Source of the DNA: Halictus rubicundus
Lineage: Eukaryota; Arthropoda; Insecta; Hymenoptera; Halictidae
NCBI RefSeq assembly: GCF_050948215.1
Contig: NC_135152.1
Coordinates: 3,258,310-3,322,309 of the forward strand
Direction: 5' to 3'
Length of the DNA stretch: 64,000 nucleotides
Under the pieces are notes generated by a model. It was not told the DNA's origin and did no database searches. It saw nothing but the letters and a program-made list of their open reading frames with translations. This document shows positions 62,103 to 64,000 of this stretch, piece by piece (positions within the stretch are counted from its first letter, which is position 1; the number at the start of each line of letters is the position of its first letter). The position numbers and the translations under genes are program-made.

Positions 62103-63936
62103 TTATTCTAGTCCACCTTCCTCTTCTAATTTCGAGAGGAATTTAGGGACTCTATAGTTCGGTTCTACTTGACGTGCCATATCGATTAGACACAGCAATT
62201 TCTTTATACCAATAAATATCCTGTAACAAAATGTACAACGTTCAAATTACCATGTTCATAGTTCTATACAAAGATTTTAAAAAATATGTAATTGTAAATT
62301 TACCGTTTTCCTTTGAGACGAGCATGCAAAGATGCTATTTCCTTTTTAGTGAAAAGTTCCACTTCTTCTAGAACGCTCAAAAGATGATCGGAAGTCGACA
62401 AATTGGGTACGTGTAGAGTTGTACTGAATGCTGATAACATTTCCATGTCATCCAATACTTGTCTGGAGACGCATTAATCAATTAATGTTATGTTAAAGGT
62501 TACATGTTCTGTTCAGAATTTTAATTACGAAAATAAGATCTTCTACCTGCGGCTGGTCGTACACAGGATTAATAATTTGCGACCACGTGGTGGTTGTTTC
62601 TTCAATAAAACTAAAAGCGCTTGCAAAGTCAAATTCGAATAGCGAGGCCCGATAGGTCCATAATCCAACAAGCGTTCGATATTGTCGACTAGAATACAGC
62701 TAAGCTGCGAGCGGTATGCATCGTCGAATACCTAAAATGATAAATATAAAATCATTTCTCAATGAATTTTTTACTGTCTCTATAATTTAATTTAATTGAC
62801 TAGAACAATGCATTACCTTCCGAATTGAAAGACATTTTGCAGATTCGGTAAAACCAACCATGTCCTCTGGTGAGCATACTTTGACAAATGGAAAATCGGA
62901 ATTTTTTGCAATTCGTGCAGCAAGAGCTGTTTTTCCGCTATTAGGTGGTCCTTCCAGGAGAACTGATACAAGACCAGAGCCCTCGGTAGATCGAGCCTCT
63001 TGAATGTAAAGATTACCATCAGCCAAAATTTCTGCCACTGGTTTACCCCAGTTAATGATTCCACGTATAAGAAGATGATCCAAAAGTTCTGCGCTAGTGC
63101 CAAATGCCTAGAAGTATAAAATGTATAAAATGTTTTTGATGCTGCAATTATTATAATCTTTTAATACTCCTCCTTTGTTAACTACTTACAGGTTTAACAT
63201 CGTTGTCTAAAGCATGAAGGAAATCAGTTCTGGAAACCATAAGCTTTTCCATGGCTGCAGGATCTACCTCTACCTTGCTAGAGGCTTTGATCAGTCTATT
63301 CATAGCAGTACTTTGCGCAGCCCTGACTAGACCTTCTAATTCTGCGCCACTAAAGTTTTTAGTGAGCGTAGCTAATTCCTTCAGATCAACGTCAGGTGAT
63401 ATTTTCTTGTAGTCCCTCATTCTGCATGTATGAATGTTAAGGATTTGGAATCGTCCATGCTCATCTGGTAAACTAATTTCCATTTGTACCTTGGATAAAT
63501 AAAAATATTATTAAGACGAATTCTTCTAGTAGAGTTCCATATTTAGTAGAGGTGTGAAATCTTGAATATTCTCGGGAATAATTCCGAAAATTGTCGAGAA
63601 TCCCGAAATTTTCGAGAAGCCATCCCGAGTAAAATTCTCGTCCTGTCCTGACTCGACATTTTCGGGTTCTCGCATACCTCTAATGTTTAGTTAATGGCTA
63701 TTGAAACGTACTTCTAATCTACCAGGTCGCAATAAAGCTTCATCGATCATATCTCTTCTGTTGGTCATACCAATAACGAGAATATTATTTAATTGCTCTA
63801 CACCATCAATCTTTGCAAGTAACTGATTTACAACAGTATCATGTACTCCTGTATTACCAGCAACACTTCCTCTAGACTTACAAATAGCATCTATTTCGTC
63901 GAAAATGATTATGTGCAATCCACTGTTTGGCCCAAG
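62103..63936 (-). CDS. Nsf: NSF vesicle-fusing ATPase, C-terminal part (5' part outside the window)
   Basis: AAA+ hexameric ATPase that takes apart SNARE complexes after membrane fusion. Six 3' exons, 5' to 3': 63936-63712, 63489-63190, 63107-62817, 62731-62547, 62462-62304 and 62220-62103, all phases closing, 425 residues. They start in the first ATPase domain: Walker B IIIFDEIDAICKSRG and the arginine-finger region TNRRDMIDEALLRPGRLE. The second ATPase domain has Walker A LEGPPNSGKTALAARIA, CILVDNIERLLDYGPIGPRYS and LLVLLKKQPPRGRKLLILCT, then FIGIKKLLCLIDMA. The protein ends EEEGGLE. The N domain and the start of D1 lie beyond 64000. Intron 63490-63711 contains a foldback element. Confidence 0.95.
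63548..63682. mobile_element. Intronic foldback element, copy E (NSF intron)
   Basis: 135 bp, the shortest copy, in a 222-bp intron. Left end AGAGGTGTG, right end GGGTTCTCGCATACCTCTA; core CTCGGGAATAATTCCGAAAA and CGAGAATCCCGAAATTTTCG. Flanks ATATTTAGT and ATGTTTAGT agree at 8 of 9 bases. Confidence 0.8.
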
Positions 63937-64000
63937 CTGAAAATTATGTTTAATTTTTTATCTTACAGATAGTAATATCTTAGTAAAGACTATTACGAAA

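Noticed and set aside
1..64000. tRNA, rRNA, CRISPR, viral or plasmid features
   Set aside because: Looked for typical tRNA B-box words, direct-repeat arrays and viral-type long frames; none found by eye.

Overview
The window looks like nuclear DNA of an insect, most probably a hymenopteran. It is AT-rich overall, its genes have many introns (often about 70-110 bp), and all eight recognisable genes give products of animal or insect type. No bacterial, plasmid, CRISPR or rRNA feature was seen. Exon borders were read by hand from splice signals, reading phase and protein similarity remembered for each family; no alignment was run.

Layout, left to right. (1) 0.3-3.2 kb, +: Sam50, the mitochondrial outer-membrane assembly barrel. 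(2) 4.8-6.6 kb, +: PPP1R15 (GADD34/CReP type), the subunit that recruits PP1 to eIF2alpha, with its PP1-binding motif encoded across a 73-bp intron; a Cys-rich open frame lies upstream at 3.7-4.1 kb. (3) 6.6-19.5 kb: no convincing gene; the right half becomes clearly GC-richer. (4) 19.6-26.4 kb, +: a secreted single-domain von Willebrand factor C (SVWC) protein in two exons split by a 6.3-kb intron, with a TATA box and initiator. (5) 28.7-29.7 kb, +: myotrophin. (6) 31.0-35.8 kb, -: eggless/SETDB1, the H3K9 methyltransferase, 13 coding exons. (7) 40.0-47.0 kb, -: Sik3, a salt-inducible kinase, 13 coding exons. (8) 49.1-50.6 kb, +: a ZIP9/SLC39A9 zinc transporter. (9) 52.2-56.5 kb, +: Lkb1/STK11, including a distal last exon. 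(10) 56.5-62.1 kb: AT-rich gene-free DNA with one long inverted-repeat element. (11) 62.1-64 kb, -: the 3' part of NSF, running off the right edge.

Functional links: LKB1 is the upstream kinase of SIK-family kinases, and the two genes lie 5 kb apart here with only the zinc transporter between them. The rest are mostly housekeeping genes (mitochondrial import, stress translation control, chromatin silencing, membrane fusion).

The most interesting structure no gene model explains is a dispersed foldback element of about 135-262 bp. It has degenerate inverted ends related to GAGGTGTGCGAGAACCCGAA and repeated palindromic TCGGGA-type cores. Five copies were found and all five sit inside short introns (two in eggless, one each in Sik3, Lkb1 and NSF), none between genes. 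Four carry 9-bp target duplications that are perfect or nearly so, which points to a Mutator-like non-autonomous transposon favouring introns of active genes. Other mobile-element remnants include a Tc1-type miniature element just upstream of Lkb1 and long-inverted-repeat elements at 41.6, 47.4 and 59.8 kb.
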